Positions 18,229 through 25,989 of a stretch of DNA of 64,000 nt are shown in pieces (position 1 is the stretch's first letter; each line of letters opens with the position of its first letter). The stretch covers positions 1 through 64,000 of the forward strand of contig CAXBGS010000004.1 of the NCBI GenBank assembly GCA_963975425.1, given 5' to 3'. Below the pieces are notes generated by a model. It worked only from the letters and a program-made list of their open reading frames with translations, ran no database searches and was not told the origin of the DNA. A program made the translations under genes and the position numbers. This stretch comes from CAXBGS01 sp963975425. GTDB lineage: Bacteria; Planctomycetota; Planctomycetia; Pirellulales; Pirellulaceae.

Positions 18229-18382
18229 AACGGCGGTTGATTCAAGCATTCGATGCCATCACCCAAATGCGTCAAACACTTGAAACAGTCAGCCACCACA
18301 AACACATGTGAGGTCGAGCGCTCGTGAACGTTTCATTAGCGTCGGTCCGCACACCTATTTTTTAGAGTTTTGGAGAGTAGAG

Positions 18383-18583
18383 ATGGAAGGTACGATTAAA
18401 CGAATCACAGACAAGGGATTCGGGTTTATCGAAAACGGCAACGACAAAGACATGTTCTTTCACAGCAGCGCGCTTGAAGGCGTTCGCTTTGAAGAACTGC
18501 GCGAAGGACAACGCGTATCGTACGATGTCGGACAAGGCCCGAAGGGCCCACGCGCCGAAAATGTGCAGCTGGTTGGAGAGTAG
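18383..18583 (+). CDS. Cold-shock domain protein, CspA family (66 aa)
   Basis: A single cold-shock domain: RNP1 is KGFGFI, RNP2-like DMFFHSSAL, and the C-terminal GPKGPRAENVQL is typical. It binds single-stranded RNA/DNA and acts as an RNA chaperone. The start at 18383 follows ggagagtagag; the open frame from 18308 is leader. The 175-nt leader after the upstream stop is long, as is common for temperature-regulated csp genes. A strong terminator lies at 18702-18738. Confidence 0.95.
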   Translation: MEGTIKRITDKGFGFIENGNDKDMFFHSSALEGVRFEELREGQRVSYDVGQGPKGPRAENVQLVGE

Positions 18584-18701
18584 TCGCACAGAGTCAATGT
18601 CTCACTGACTTGATTCGGTTTTAGTACCGTCCCTCGCTTAACAAGCCAAGTCTGAGAAGCCAAATTTTTGTCGGCAGGTTTACCTGTCGAACGAAGCTGA
18701 T

Positions 18702-18738
18702 AAGCGAGCAATCGATCCGATTGCTCGCTTCTTTTTTT
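18702..18738 (+). terminator. Strong intrinsic terminator after the cold-shock gene
   Basis: A perfect 12-bp stem, aagcgagcaatc (18702-18713) with gattgctcgctt (18719-18730), loop gatcc, followed by c and seven T. A smaller hairpin (tcggcaggt / acctgtcga, 18671-18690) precedes it. The 118-nt 3' leader between the cold-shock stop and this terminator is unusually long. Confidence 0.92.
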
Positions 18739-18739
18739 G

Positions 18740-19032
18740 CCTGTCCGAATCAACGACACATCGGATTCACGGCTCAATGGCAACGCCACGGTGACTGCGA
18801 GAATACCAGGCTCGGCGATTCTGCAGGAATCGTTGGCGACCTATACACTGATCGCCCGTGCATCCAGCGGTTCTGCCGCCCAAACACTCGGGCCGTCCAC
18901 TTGCGACACTCGGTTGTCTCGGCGTGTCCGCGCAGGGGCGGATAGGGTGTCAGAATTGAGAATTAGATTATGTAATTCCAAAGCTCGCCGCGACGGCCCA
19001 TCACCGGTTCGCGGCGATCTTGATTCACCGCG
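18740..19032. other. Intergenic space with a GC-rich hairpin
   Basis: No gene is seen. cgccgcga (18986-18993) pairs with tcgcggcg (19009-19016) in a stem 16-46 nt downstream of the SUI1 stop on the minus strand; there is no clear T-tract, so it is a weak candidate terminator for that gene. Confidence 0.4.
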
Positions 19033-19413
19033 TCACTTTAATCGATAACCAATTTCGGCCAACACGCCTCTGACGTCGGCACTGTGATCGCCCTGCAGTT
19101 CGATCGTGTCATCTTTAGCTTTGACGGTCCCACCCGTGCCGCAAGCGGATTGCAATTGACTCAGCAAGTTTGGCAAATCGTTCGCCTGTGACGTCAGCCC
19201 GCTGACGACAGTGACGCGGCGATTTCCCTTTCTCTTTTCGACAAGAACTCGTGCGGTCTGCTGCGAGGGCGAGACAAGTTGCGATGCACGCAACTGCTGT
19301 CGCTCGCGTTCCGCTTTTTCCGCAGGATCGCAGACACACTGCGATTCCTCGTTGCCGCAATCGTCACAGGTTGGCGGGATGTCGAACGGTGTGCCAGCGA
19401 ACAGACGCGTCAT
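19033..19413 (-). CDS. SUI1/eIF1-type (YciH family) translation factor (126 aa)
   Basis: The C-terminal 80 residues form a SUI1 domain: VLVEKRKGNRRVTVVSGL, CGTGGTVKAKDDTIELQGDH and the terminal IGYRLK. SUI1 proteins relate to eIF1, which controls start-codon selection in eukaryotes; E. coli YciH has been reported to discriminate non-canonical initiation. The N-terminus has the CDDCG...CVC cysteine motif found in many bacterial members. The gene lies 31 nt behind DUF2853 on the same strand. Its nearness to two genes with apparent ATC starts is noted under findings. Confidence 0.9.
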   Translation of the reverse strand: MTRLFAGTPFDIPPTCDDCGNEESQCVCDPAEKAERERQQLRASQLVSPSQQTARVLVEKRKGNRRVTVVSGLTSQANDLPNLLSQLQSACGTGGTVKAKDDTIELQGDHSADVRGVLAEIGYRLK

Positions 19414-19424
19414 TGCAGCGATTT

Positions 19425-19439
19425 CGTTAAGAGTTAACG
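19425..19439. promoter_or_regulatory. Perfect inverted repeat before the SUI1 gene
   Basis: cgttaa-gag-ttaacg lies 11 nt upstream of the SUI1 start, in the 31-nt gap after DUF2853. It could be an operator or a small translational hairpin. Confidence 0.35.
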
Positions 19440-19444
19440 TCGGC

Positions 19445-19756
19445 CTATGCGAGCCGGTTCATTTTGCCACTGACTTCGGCCAACAAGTAATAAAACGTCA
19501 CTCGACACTTCAACGAGTCACCTTTCATCTTTTCAATCACTTCGGCAATCGCCTTGTTCGCTTCTTCGTCCGACAAATCGAGCGTCTTTGAACAGTAACC
19601 GTCGCGGATCGTGGCGATTTCGCTGGGATCGCTTACGGCAACCGCGGCGCCGTCACGATTCTTGAGTGCAATCCCTAAATGACCGACCAGTGATTCCACC
19701 GCGTCTTCGTTCGGTGACGCAACATACTTCTTGACGTTTTCCAGATAGTTGCTCAT
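19445..19756 (-). CDS. DUF2853 family protein (103 aa)
   Basis: The protein MSNYLENVKKYVASPNEDAV... with CSKTLDLSDEEANKAIAEV and the C-terminal RVTFYYLLAEVSGK matches the small helical DUF2853 family, whose function is unknown. The start is set at 19756 because the family begins there; a longer frame to 19906 runs into the neighbouring gene. Probably co-transcribed with SUI1. Confidence 0.85.
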   Translation of the reverse strand: MSNYLENVKKYVASPNEDAVESLVGHLGIALKNRDGAAVAVSDPSEIATIRDGYCSKTLDLSDEEANKAIAEVIEKMKGDSLKCRVTFYYLLAEVSGKMNRLA

Positions 19757-19868
19757 GGCATTCCAGTTCAAAAAGTGGCACGGACAAAGAAGGTTCAATG
19801 CCAATACGATAAGATTCTGGACACCATAATCAAGACCGACCGCGCAAAGTGCGCCTGCCGCAACCGTT

Positions 19869-20300
19869 TTACCAAGCGTAGCCAGACGAATAGACTGGTG
19901 GGGCAACGTAGTTCATTGGCGGGCGACCGACCGAATAGGTTTGCGGCACGACAATCGATTGTGGCGATGGAACAACGGTTGGTTGCGATGACGGCGTGAA
20001 CTGGTTGGGATATGTTCGACCAGAAAAGGCACCAAGGGGCGTGGGCGCGCTGCGGTAGTAAGATCGTCGTACTGCGTTTCCGTAAAAGTGAAACGGACGG
20101 TACGGACGCTGCTCGATTGGCATCGATTTAATCTGCTGTCGATACTGTCCCGTTGCGATAATGACGGGCGAAAATCCTGGTTGTTGGGCCGGCGCTTGCT
20201 TTGCATCCAGTACGCCAAGGCAAATCAGTGCCAACGCTGCACAGAGGCCGCCAGAACTCAGACGCCCCGCGGAACTTAGGCACAGGCGAGTTGCATACAT
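19869..20300 (-). CDS. Secreted planctomycete hypothetical protein (143 aa)
   Basis: From the ATG at 20300 the protein begins MYATRLCLSSAGRLSSGG and has a hydrophobic segment, LCAALALICLGVLDAKQAPAQ, that reads as a signal peptide. The mature part carries RPYRPFHFYGNAVRR, a motif I associate with short secreted planctomycete proteins, followed by a Pro/Ser/Tyr-rich tail. Function unknown. Other in-frame ATGs (to 20405) exist; the chosen one places the signal sequence best but is uncertain. Confidence 0.6.
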   Translation of the reverse strand: MYATRLCLSSAGRLSSGGLCAALALICLGVLDAKQAPAQQPGFSPVIIATGQYRQQIKSMPIEQRPYRPFHFYGNAVRRSYYRSAPTPLGAFSGRTYPNQFTPSSQPTVVPSPQSIVVPQTYSVGRPPMNYVAPPVYSSGYAW

Positions 20301-20666
20301 GGTCGTTGCGTTGATCGAAGGAAACGAAAGTGTAGTCATCTTGGGCATCAATTCCTGACGTAGCTGATACAAGGTTGGCATTCCTAGCGACATCATATTC
20401 GGCAAACCCGGACAAACTGGACCATCCGGGCTGCTATGATGTCGGAAAACGGGATACGATCGCGTGTTCGGACCAACGACACGTCGCTCCGAAAATCGAA
20501 GTATGTCGCGTCAAACAGCATCGCGTCTAACAAAACAGTATGAATCGAATCATACGTTCGCCAAGGTTCAATCTGGATACGATTTTGTACTAGATCACGA
20601 ATTGGGTAAAGGATGACTCATCGAGGAGTCATCGCTTCCCACCGCTCGTGCACGAAAGGTCATCGA
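20301..20666. other. Divergent intergenic region
   Basis: Separates the secreted hypothetical (minus) and the membrane protein (plus), and should hold both promoters, although no -35/-10 pair is convincing. It contains gtatga-atcgaa-tcatac near 20540 and the hairpin described next. Confidence 0.4.
20612..20633 (+). promoter_or_regulatory. Hairpin in the leader of the membrane protein gene
   Basis: gatgactc (20612-20619) pairs with gagtcatc (20626-20633) around the loop atcgag, ending 33 nt before the start at 20667. It may be an operator or mRNA hairpin. Confidence 0.35.
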
Positions 20667-21596
20667 ATGAGCACGCCGAATCAGCACGGCCGCGAATCCG
20701 AACACTCCGTTCCATCTGAAAATCACGGTCGATCTGAAAGTCAGGGTCGATCCAGCCGTTCGGGCCGACGTCCGCGAGGCAGCAATCGCTCGCTGGCGGG
20801 CAAATCCATCGGCGGCATTGCGGTCTTGGCGCTGGTCGGTCTTTATGCCGTCGCACAGCCGATCGTCAATGAACGCATGGGTTGGAACCTGCCGGAATTG
20901 CGGCAAGGTTCCGATGGCCGCGTTACCGTCGTCGATGACAAGGGTTCATCGTCATCCAAGTTCGAAAAACAAACCGCGCCACAAGCCGCTCGACAAGCCG
21001 CTGAGCGTTCGAACGATCCAGGCTTTGCATCCGCGGCGACCCAATCGAAGCCCAGTCGGTCGAGCGATTCCCAACCGGGAACTTCGCCAAAAGCAACGGC
21101 GACGATCGGAAAAGGCCCGTTGGCCGACCGGATGCGTCCGTCGGTCGATTCGCAAACGAAAACGAAATCGGCCGGCAACGATTCAAGCCAAGTCGATGAC
21201 GGCGATTTACTGTACGGGCTATTAAAGGAGATCGGTTCCAAACGCTATGTCTCGCCGGCCGGACTGTTGTACACACCCGGCAGTGCCGAAGGTCACCGCC
21301 TGGAACACCTGCGTCGACACACCAAAGATCAACCGTCGCGACCGGGCAACCATGGCGTGTTCGACGGCGACATGGCCGGCGCGCTGAAAACAATTGACAA
21401 GGCTTACCAGCGAGCCAAGAAAGGTCAGCGCACAACCAAATCGGTCGACGATGGACGAACGATTTACACCGTCGACATGGGAAGCCGCGTTGGATTCGTT
21501 GGCGGTCGCGACGGCGGAAGAAAACGAAACCCGATGGCTCGGCGCGTACGACTGATCCTGGAAGGAACCCGAGTCATTACCGCGTATCCGATGTAA
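20667..21596 (+). CDS. Single-pass membrane protein with possible nuclease-fold C-terminal domain (309 aa)
   Basis: A Ser/Arg/Gly-rich cytoplasmic N-terminus (residues 1-48) precedes one membrane helix, GGIAVLALVGLYAVAQPIV, then a Ser/Lys-rich linker (about 80-190) and a compact C-terminal domain of about 110 residues. That domain has the order GHRLEHLRRH..., NHGVFDGDM..., TIYTVDMGSRVGFVGG and ends VRLILEGTRVITAYPM. This order of a His pair, a middle helix, a beta-hairpin and a terminal TAYP strand resembles BECR-fold toxin RNases (colicin/CdiA type); the resemblance is by eye only. Start at 20667 is preferred to 20613, whose codons overlap the leader hairpin. No immunity gene is recognisable nearby. 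Confidence 0.65.
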   Translation: MSTPNQHGRESEHSVPSENHGRSESQGRSSRSGRRPRGSNRSLAGKSIGGIAVLALVGLYAVAQPIVNERMGWNLPELRQGSDGRVTVVDDKGSSSSKFEKQTAPQAARQAAERSNDPGFASAATQSKPSRSSDSQPGTSPKATATIGKGPLADRMRPSVDSQTKTKSAGNDSSQVDDGDLLYGLLKEIGSKRYVSPAGLLYTPGSAEGHRLEHLRRHTKDQPSRPGNHGVFDGDMAGALKTIDKAYQRAKKGQRTTKSVDDGRTIYTVDMGSRVGFVGGRDGGRKRNPMARRVRLILEGTRVITAYPM

Positions 21597-21712
21597 CCAT
21601 GCGGCATACTGCAACGATCCCGATTACGTTATTGCAATCGCGTTGCCGGAACCACTTCTTGATTTGACACCGCCATTTTCAACTTTGCCTCACCCCTGGG
21701 AGTTCGCTAGCT

Positions 21713-22090
21713 GTGAGCCCAAAACACTCGATCGACTATTGCCCCATCTGTGGTGGCGGACTGTGTGGCATCCGTATTTGCGGCTTACCAGTGCCCGATT
21801 CTCAAAGCCAAACAGTTCAACATCCGACACGCGCGACACCCGCTGTCGATACGGCGGTTCCGCCACACGGATTAATCGTCTGTGATGAGTGCGAAGCGAT
21901 TTGGCTAGAACCCGACACGTCGACCGACCACGTTTATCCCAGTGCTGAAGATGCGGCATGTCCGATCTGCGCCCTGCCGCTTTGGGGGCCTCAAAGCCGA
22001 TGGGCGACGCAAGCCGACATCGAAGTGCTGGGTTGGACACACGCGGTGAATCCGGCGCTCGACATGAGCTCGGATGAGGAGATTGTTTAA
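21713..22090 (+). CDS. Small zinc-ribbon-like protein (125 aa, GTG start)
   Basis: Three Cys pairs are visible: YCPICGGGLC near residue 9, CDEC in the middle and CPICALPLWG near residue 84, suggesting one or two zinc ribbons. Asp/Glu-rich between. The GTG at 21713 follows gggag 10 nt upstream. It ends 3 nt before the methyltransferase-like gene, so they are probably translated from one message, and perhaps form a complex. Not recognised beyond this. Confidence 0.65.
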   Translation: MSPKHSIDYCPICGGGLCGIRICGLPVPDSQSQTVQHPTRATPAVDTAVPPHGLIVCDECEAIWLEPDTSTDHVYPSAEDAACPICALPLWGPQSRWATQADIEVLGWTHAVNPALDMSSDEEIV

Positions 22091-22093
22091 ACG

Positions 22094-22708
22094 TTGCTCA
22101 CGCGAGTCGAAATTCCGTCGTCGGTCGATCGGATCGATGTCCCGCCTCAAATCCAAGCCTGGATTCGGGAAGCTCAGCAAGAAATCGAAGCGTTTCAGGA
22201 TCGCTGGGACCGACCGCTGATCGAGCAATTCGTCGCGGCGGATTATCAATTGGTCTATCAGTCGCTTTGCTGGGCGAGAGAAAACGTGCCCTTGATCGGC
22301 AATCGCTTTTTGGAATGGGGATGCGGCTTCGCGGCCATCAGCGCATTCGCGTCGACATTGGATTTTGATGTCATCGGGATCGAAGCAGAACCGGATTTGC
22401 TGCGACAAGCAGGCACGATCTTGGCTCGCTGGGATGTGAATATCGATTTGGTCTTGGGCAATTTCCTGCCGCCCGGGTCCGAGTCGCTATCGGAAGACCC
22501 AACGCTACCTAGCCTCGGGCATCACGTTGAATGTGGATACCAGTCAATCGGTCTCGACCTTGATGACTTCGCCATCATTTATGCTTACCCTTGGCCCGGC
22601 GAAGACGACTTTCACGAAGCCGTGTTCAATCGTTACGCTGCTAACGGATCGGTCATGATGCAATTTTGTGGCCCGAACGACGTCCGACTGTGGCGCAAAC
22701 AATCGTAA
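22094..22708 (+). CDS. Class I methyltransferase-like protein, paralogue B (204 aa, TTG start)
   Basis: Paralogue of the protein at 11481-12092: the two align without gaps over the first 80 residues, sharing EAF, QSL-W, EN, GNRF, and the YAYPWPGEDDFHEAVFN block. Motif I here is LEWGCGFA (residues 73-80), with the last Gly replaced by Ala. TTG at 22094 is the only sensible start. Sits between the zinc-ribbon gene (3 nt) and the DTW gene (30 nt), indicating an operon and suggesting a role linked to RNA modification, which is inference. Confidence 0.75.
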   Translation: MLTRVEIPSSVDRIDVPPQIQAWIREAQQEIEAFQDRWDRPLIEQFVAADYQLVYQSLCWARENVPLIGNRFLEWGCGFAAISAFASTLDFDVIGIEAEPDLLRQAGTILARWDVNIDLVLGNFLPPGSESLSEDPTLPSLGHHVECGYQSIGLDLDDFAIIYAYPWPGEDDFHEAVFNRYAANGSVMMQFCGPNDVRLWRKQS

Positions 22709-22725
22709 TTGAGTCGAACTCACGT

Positions 22726-22730
22726 AGGGA
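22726..22730 (+). promoter_or_regulatory. Shine-Dalgarno for a second ATC start
   Basis: aggga lies 8 nt upstream of the ATC at 22739, the only start that includes the full zinc-binding motif of the DTW protein. Confidence 0.55.
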
Positions 22731-22738
22731 ACTGACGC

Positions 22739-23884
22739 ATCACCGCCATTGCTACACCACAGACCGAAGAACCGGCGCAACGATGTTTTCAGTGCTTCCG
22801 CCCACGAAAGCTGTGTTACTGCGCGGCGATCCCCAGGGTCAATAACCAGACCGACGTCGTGATCCTGCAGCATCGTCGCGAACGCTTTCATCCGTTCAAC
22901 ACCGCTCGCATCGTTCAGCACGCGCTTGAGCGCAGCCAGTTGTTGGTTGCACACAACGTTGACTTGGCATCGCAATTTTCAGCGATGCAACTGCGCAACC
23001 AGGTCGGACTGCTGTATCCCGGCAATGAAGCGGAAGTCTTGACCGAACTGCCCGCTGACGCTTTACCGGATCAGTTAATCGTCATCGATGGCACGTGGCA
23101 CCAAGCAAAAACGCTGCTGCGTGACATTCCACGACTGCAATCGCTGCCGCGGTATTGCCTGGCACCTTCATCGCCCGGTCGCTATCGCATCCGGCGCGAG
23201 CCAAACGATCAATCGTTGTCGACGCTCGAGGCGACCGTCGCAGCACTACGAGCGATTGAACCGGAGACCCCCGGACTCGATCGATTGACTGATGTGTTTG
23301 ACCGAATGATCGGTGACCAGCTCAAACACAAGTCGACGAATTGGCGGCGCAATGCGCGCCGCCAGCAAACCAAGACGAACAGGCCTCGCATGCTGGCCGG
23401 CAACCTCGACAACATCGTCGTGGCTTATGGTGAACGCGAACGAGGCCGCAAAGAGGAGCGCGGCCGCGGGCGTCACGCCAGGGCGTTACCGGTTTACTGG
23501 ACCGCCCAACGACTGGTTTCCGGCGAGACGTTTCGATGCGCGATCCAATCCGAATCGCTCGGCGATGCAGAGTTCCGCAATCGCATCCGACTCTCCGCCG
23601 GCATGTGCGACGACGCGGTGCCGGTCCCCAGTTTTCGTGATCGCTGGCGAACATTCCTAAAACCGACCGATCGCGTCGTGGTCTTTCATCAGAGCACCGC
23701 CAATTTGCTGAAAAACGTTGATCCCGAATTCGTTACTTCGCTGGTTCTCAAATCCGTCAATGTCGATCCGGAATGGGGTAACACGGGAAATCAACCGACC
23801 CAAAGCCTTCCGATGGACGAATCTCGCGCCGCAGAGCGTTTAGCGAACGCGGTGCGTCTTGTCGAATACCTTCATTCACTCTAG
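22739..23884 (+). CDS. DTW-domain tRNA-uridine aminocarboxypropyltransferase-like protein with apparent ATC start (381 aa)
   Basis: DTW proteins (TapT/TuaA type) attach an aminocarboxypropyl group to uridine in tRNA from SAM. The N-terminal zinc motif CFQCFRPRKLCYC (C16, C19, C26, C28 counting from the ATC) is followed by VILQHRRERFHPFNTARI and the signature VIDGTWHQAKTLL, then SPGRYRIRREP. An in-frame TGA at 22733 is followed by no ATG, GTG or TTG until a GTG at 22859, which lies inside the domain after the zinc motif. ATC at 22739, with aggga 8 nt before it, gives a normal 15-residue lead-in; ATT at 22748 is a second choice. The C-terminal 170 residues (from about RRNARRQQ) are an extension that contains LPVYWTAQRLVSGETF and is absent from the usual 200-residue DTW protein. 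Confidence 0.85.
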   Translation: MTAIATPQTEEPAQRCFQCFRPRKLCYCAAIPRVNNQTDVVILQHRRERFHPFNTARIVQHALERSQLLVAHNVDLASQFSAMQLRNQVGLLYPGNEAEVLTELPADALPDQLIVIDGTWHQAKTLLRDIPRLQSLPRYCLAPSSPGRYRIRREPNDQSLSTLEATVAALRAIEPETPGLDRLTDVFDRMIGDQLKHKSTNWRRNARRQQTKTNRPRMLAGNLDNIVVAYGERERGRKEERGRGRHARALPVYWTAQRLVSGETFRCAIQSESLGDAEFRNRIRLSAGMCDDAVPVPSFRDRWRTFLKPTDRVVVFHQSTANLLKNVDPEFVTSLVLKSVNVDPEWGNTGNQPTQSLPMDESRAAERLANAVRLVEYLHSL

Positions 23885-23967
23885 AACGTGTTCCGCAGCG
23901 AGGCTTGGCGGGCCGATTTGGTTTGCGAACATCCGATTTCTTCTAGCCCACCGGCACCTCTACGAAC

Positions 23968-25458
23968 ATGCGTTTTGATCGTTCTGCGGGAATCTTGTTA
24001 CACGTGTCTAGCCTTCCCGGCCCCGCGGGGATTGGCGACTTGGGCGTTTCTGCCACACGCTTTGTCGATTTTCTCGAAAGCGCAGGGCAGCGAATCTGGC
24101 AAGTCCTTCCGCTCGGACCACCGGCCCTGGGAAATTCACCCTACAGCTGTTATTCCGCGTTTGCCGGAAACCCGTTGCTGATCAGCCTGACGCAAATGGC
24201 GGTCGATGGATGGCTCGATCATGGTGAACTGGATGCCGCGGATGCGCCAGCACTTTCTCAATCACAGGTCGATTTCGCAGCCGTCGATCGCTACAAACGC
24301 CCGTTGCTGCGACAAGCGTTCGCGCGTTCGCGTCAACGAATTGAATCGGAAGACGAGTTTCATATCTTCTGTCACGACCAACAGTGGTGGCTCGACGACT
24401 TCGCTCGTTTCGAATCGTTGATGCAACACTTTGGCGAGTCCAACTGGACGCGTTGGCCGACCGAACTGGTCCGCCGTGACACATCGGAAATCCGTCGATG
24501 GGACGAACAGCTTTACGAAGAACGTCTGTTTTCAAAGTTCGTTCAATTCGTCTTTGATCAACAATTCAGACGACTGAAACAATACGCGAACGAGCGGCAA
24601 ATCCAACTGTTCGGCGACATGCCCATCTTTGTCGCGCACGAGAGTGCCGATGTGTGGGCCAATCAAGAACTTTTTTGGCTCGATGACAAGGGTCACCCTA
24701 CTGTCGTCGCGGGCGTCCCACCGGACTATTTTTCCGAAACCGGACAATTCTGGGGCAACCCTTTGTATCGTTGGGACAAACTGGAATCATCGGAATTCAC
24801 ATGGTGGACCGCCCGGTTCGGATATGCACTCGAACAGTTTGACTTGCTGCGAGTGGACCACTTCCGCGGGTTCGAATCTTATTGGGAAATCCCAGCGTCC
24901 GCGAAATCGGCGATCGAAGGTCGCTGGCAGAAAGGGCCTGGCGCAAAGCCGTTTGATGCTGCGGCTAAAAAACTGGGCGAATTACCGATCATTGCCGAAG
25001 ACCTGGGAATGATCACCGACGCGGTCCATCAACTGCGCGACGAACTTGGTTTTCCCGGTATGCGGGTGATGCAATTCGGGTTCGATTCGGAAGACGACAC
25101 GTTTCACCATCCCGCGCATTATCCGCGACATTCTTTTGCTTACACCGGAACTCATGACAACGACACCCTGATGGGTTGGTACTCGAATCGAATCCGACAA
25201 GCAGTCGATAATCATCTGCTTGATGAACTGATCGATGGCAAGGACGAGATACATCTGCAACTGATCAAAGCAGTTTATGAGTCCGATGCGAACTCGGCCA
25301 TCGTCCCCTTTCAAGACATTCTGGGTCTGGGCAACGAAGCTCGAATGAATTTGCCGGGTGAACCGGACGGCAACTGGCGATGGCGAGCGACACCGAGTGA
25401 CATTAGCGACGAATTATCGGCTCGGCTGCGAAAGATGACGCGCGACGCAAAGCGATAG
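23968..25458 (+). CDS. malQ: 4-alpha-glucanotransferase (amylomaltase, GH77), 496 aa
   Basis: Transfers maltosyl and longer glucan segments between alpha-1,4-glucans in glycogen/maltodextrin metabolism, in the cytoplasm. The protein begins MRFDRSAGILLHVSSLPGP and contains GIGDLG and YSAFAGNP, typical of GH77. The three catalytic carboxylates are D297 in LRVDHFRGF (nucleophile), E344 in IIAEDLG (acid/base) and D397 in TGTHDND (transition-state stabiliser). Length is normal. It begins 83 bp after the DTW gene on the same strand; promoter not visible. Confidence 0.97.
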   Translation: MRFDRSAGILLHVSSLPGPAGIGDLGVSATRFVDFLESAGQRIWQVLPLGPPALGNSPYSCYSAFAGNPLLISLTQMAVDGWLDHGELDAADAPALSQSQVDFAAVDRYKRPLLRQAFARSRQRIESEDEFHIFCHDQQWWLDDFARFESLMQHFGESNWTRWPTELVRRDTSEIRRWDEQLYEERLFSKFVQFVFDQQFRRLKQYANERQIQLFGDMPIFVAHESADVWANQELFWLDDKGHPTVVAGVPPDYFSETGQFWGNPLYRWDKLESSEFTWWTARFGYALEQFDLLRVDHFRGFESYWEIPASAKSAIEGRWQKGPGAKPFDAAAKKLGELPIIAEDLGMITDAVHQLRDELGFPGMRVMQFGFDSEDDTFHHPAHYPRHSFAYTGTHDNDTLMGWYSNRIRQAVDNHLLDELIDGKDEIHLQLIKAVYESDANSAIVPFQDILGLGNEARMNLPGEPDGNWRWRATPSDISDELSARLRKMTRDAKR

Positions 25459-25492
25459 AACGGTCGAGGCATCAAGAGTCGGCGGCGTGCGG

Positions 25493-25987
25493 CTAAGCTT
25501 GGAATGCCCACTGAATCAACTGGATGAAACACCAAATGATCAGTACAAAAATGGAAAAGATGACCGCTAACACGACGAGTAGGATCGGCCAAATCGGACC
25601 GGCATGCTTTCCCTCATTGTAGTACTCGCGCATCAACTGGGCATTGCGATAATTCGCCTTGTAAAACAGATCAAAGACGTTGCCGAGAATCGGCACGCTG
25701 CCGACCAGTGCATCCAAGCCGACGTTCAGCAGCATACGCAAGACGAGCTTCGCACTTGCACCATTCTTCGCCATCGTGGCGATCAGCAAACCTGATATCC
25801 CCAGGCTCAGCATGTCACCGGCACCGGGAACGAGCCCCATCAAAAAGTCGGCACCGAACCGAACGTCCGTACCGGGGATACGAAACTTTGTATCCAACAG
25901 GCGAGAGACTCCATCGACCCACTGTAATTCCGGCGAAGATTTCCGCTGTTGCTCGGTAAGAATCGGATCGTTGTTGGTAACTCGCAT
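25493..25987 (-). CDS. DUF4112 membrane protein (164 aa)
   Basis: The protein has the family core WVDGVSRLLDTKFRIPGTDV, FLMGLVPGAGD and LVGSVPILGNVFDLFYKAN, with two hydrophobic segments there and a C-terminal membrane helix (ILLVVLAVIFSIFVLIIWCF). Function of DUF4112 is unknown. Start at 25987 (MRVTNNDPILTE) lies 2 nt after the dehydrogenase stop, so it is co-translated; the longer open frame lies inside that gene. Confidence 0.88.
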   Translation of the reverse strand: MRVTNNDPILTEQQRKSSPELQWVDGVSRLLDTKFRIPGTDVRFGADFLMGLVPGAGDMLSLGISGLLIATMAKNGASAKLVLRMLLNVGLDALVGSVPILGNVFDLFYKANYRNAQLMREYYNEGKHAGPIWPILLVVLAVIFSIFVLIIWCFIQLIQWAFQA

Positions 25988-25989
25988 CG

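Noticed and set aside
22859..23884. DTW gene started at the GTG at 22859
   Set aside because: That start lies within the domain and removes the CFQCFRPRKLCYC zinc motif that is plainly coded in frame just upstream.
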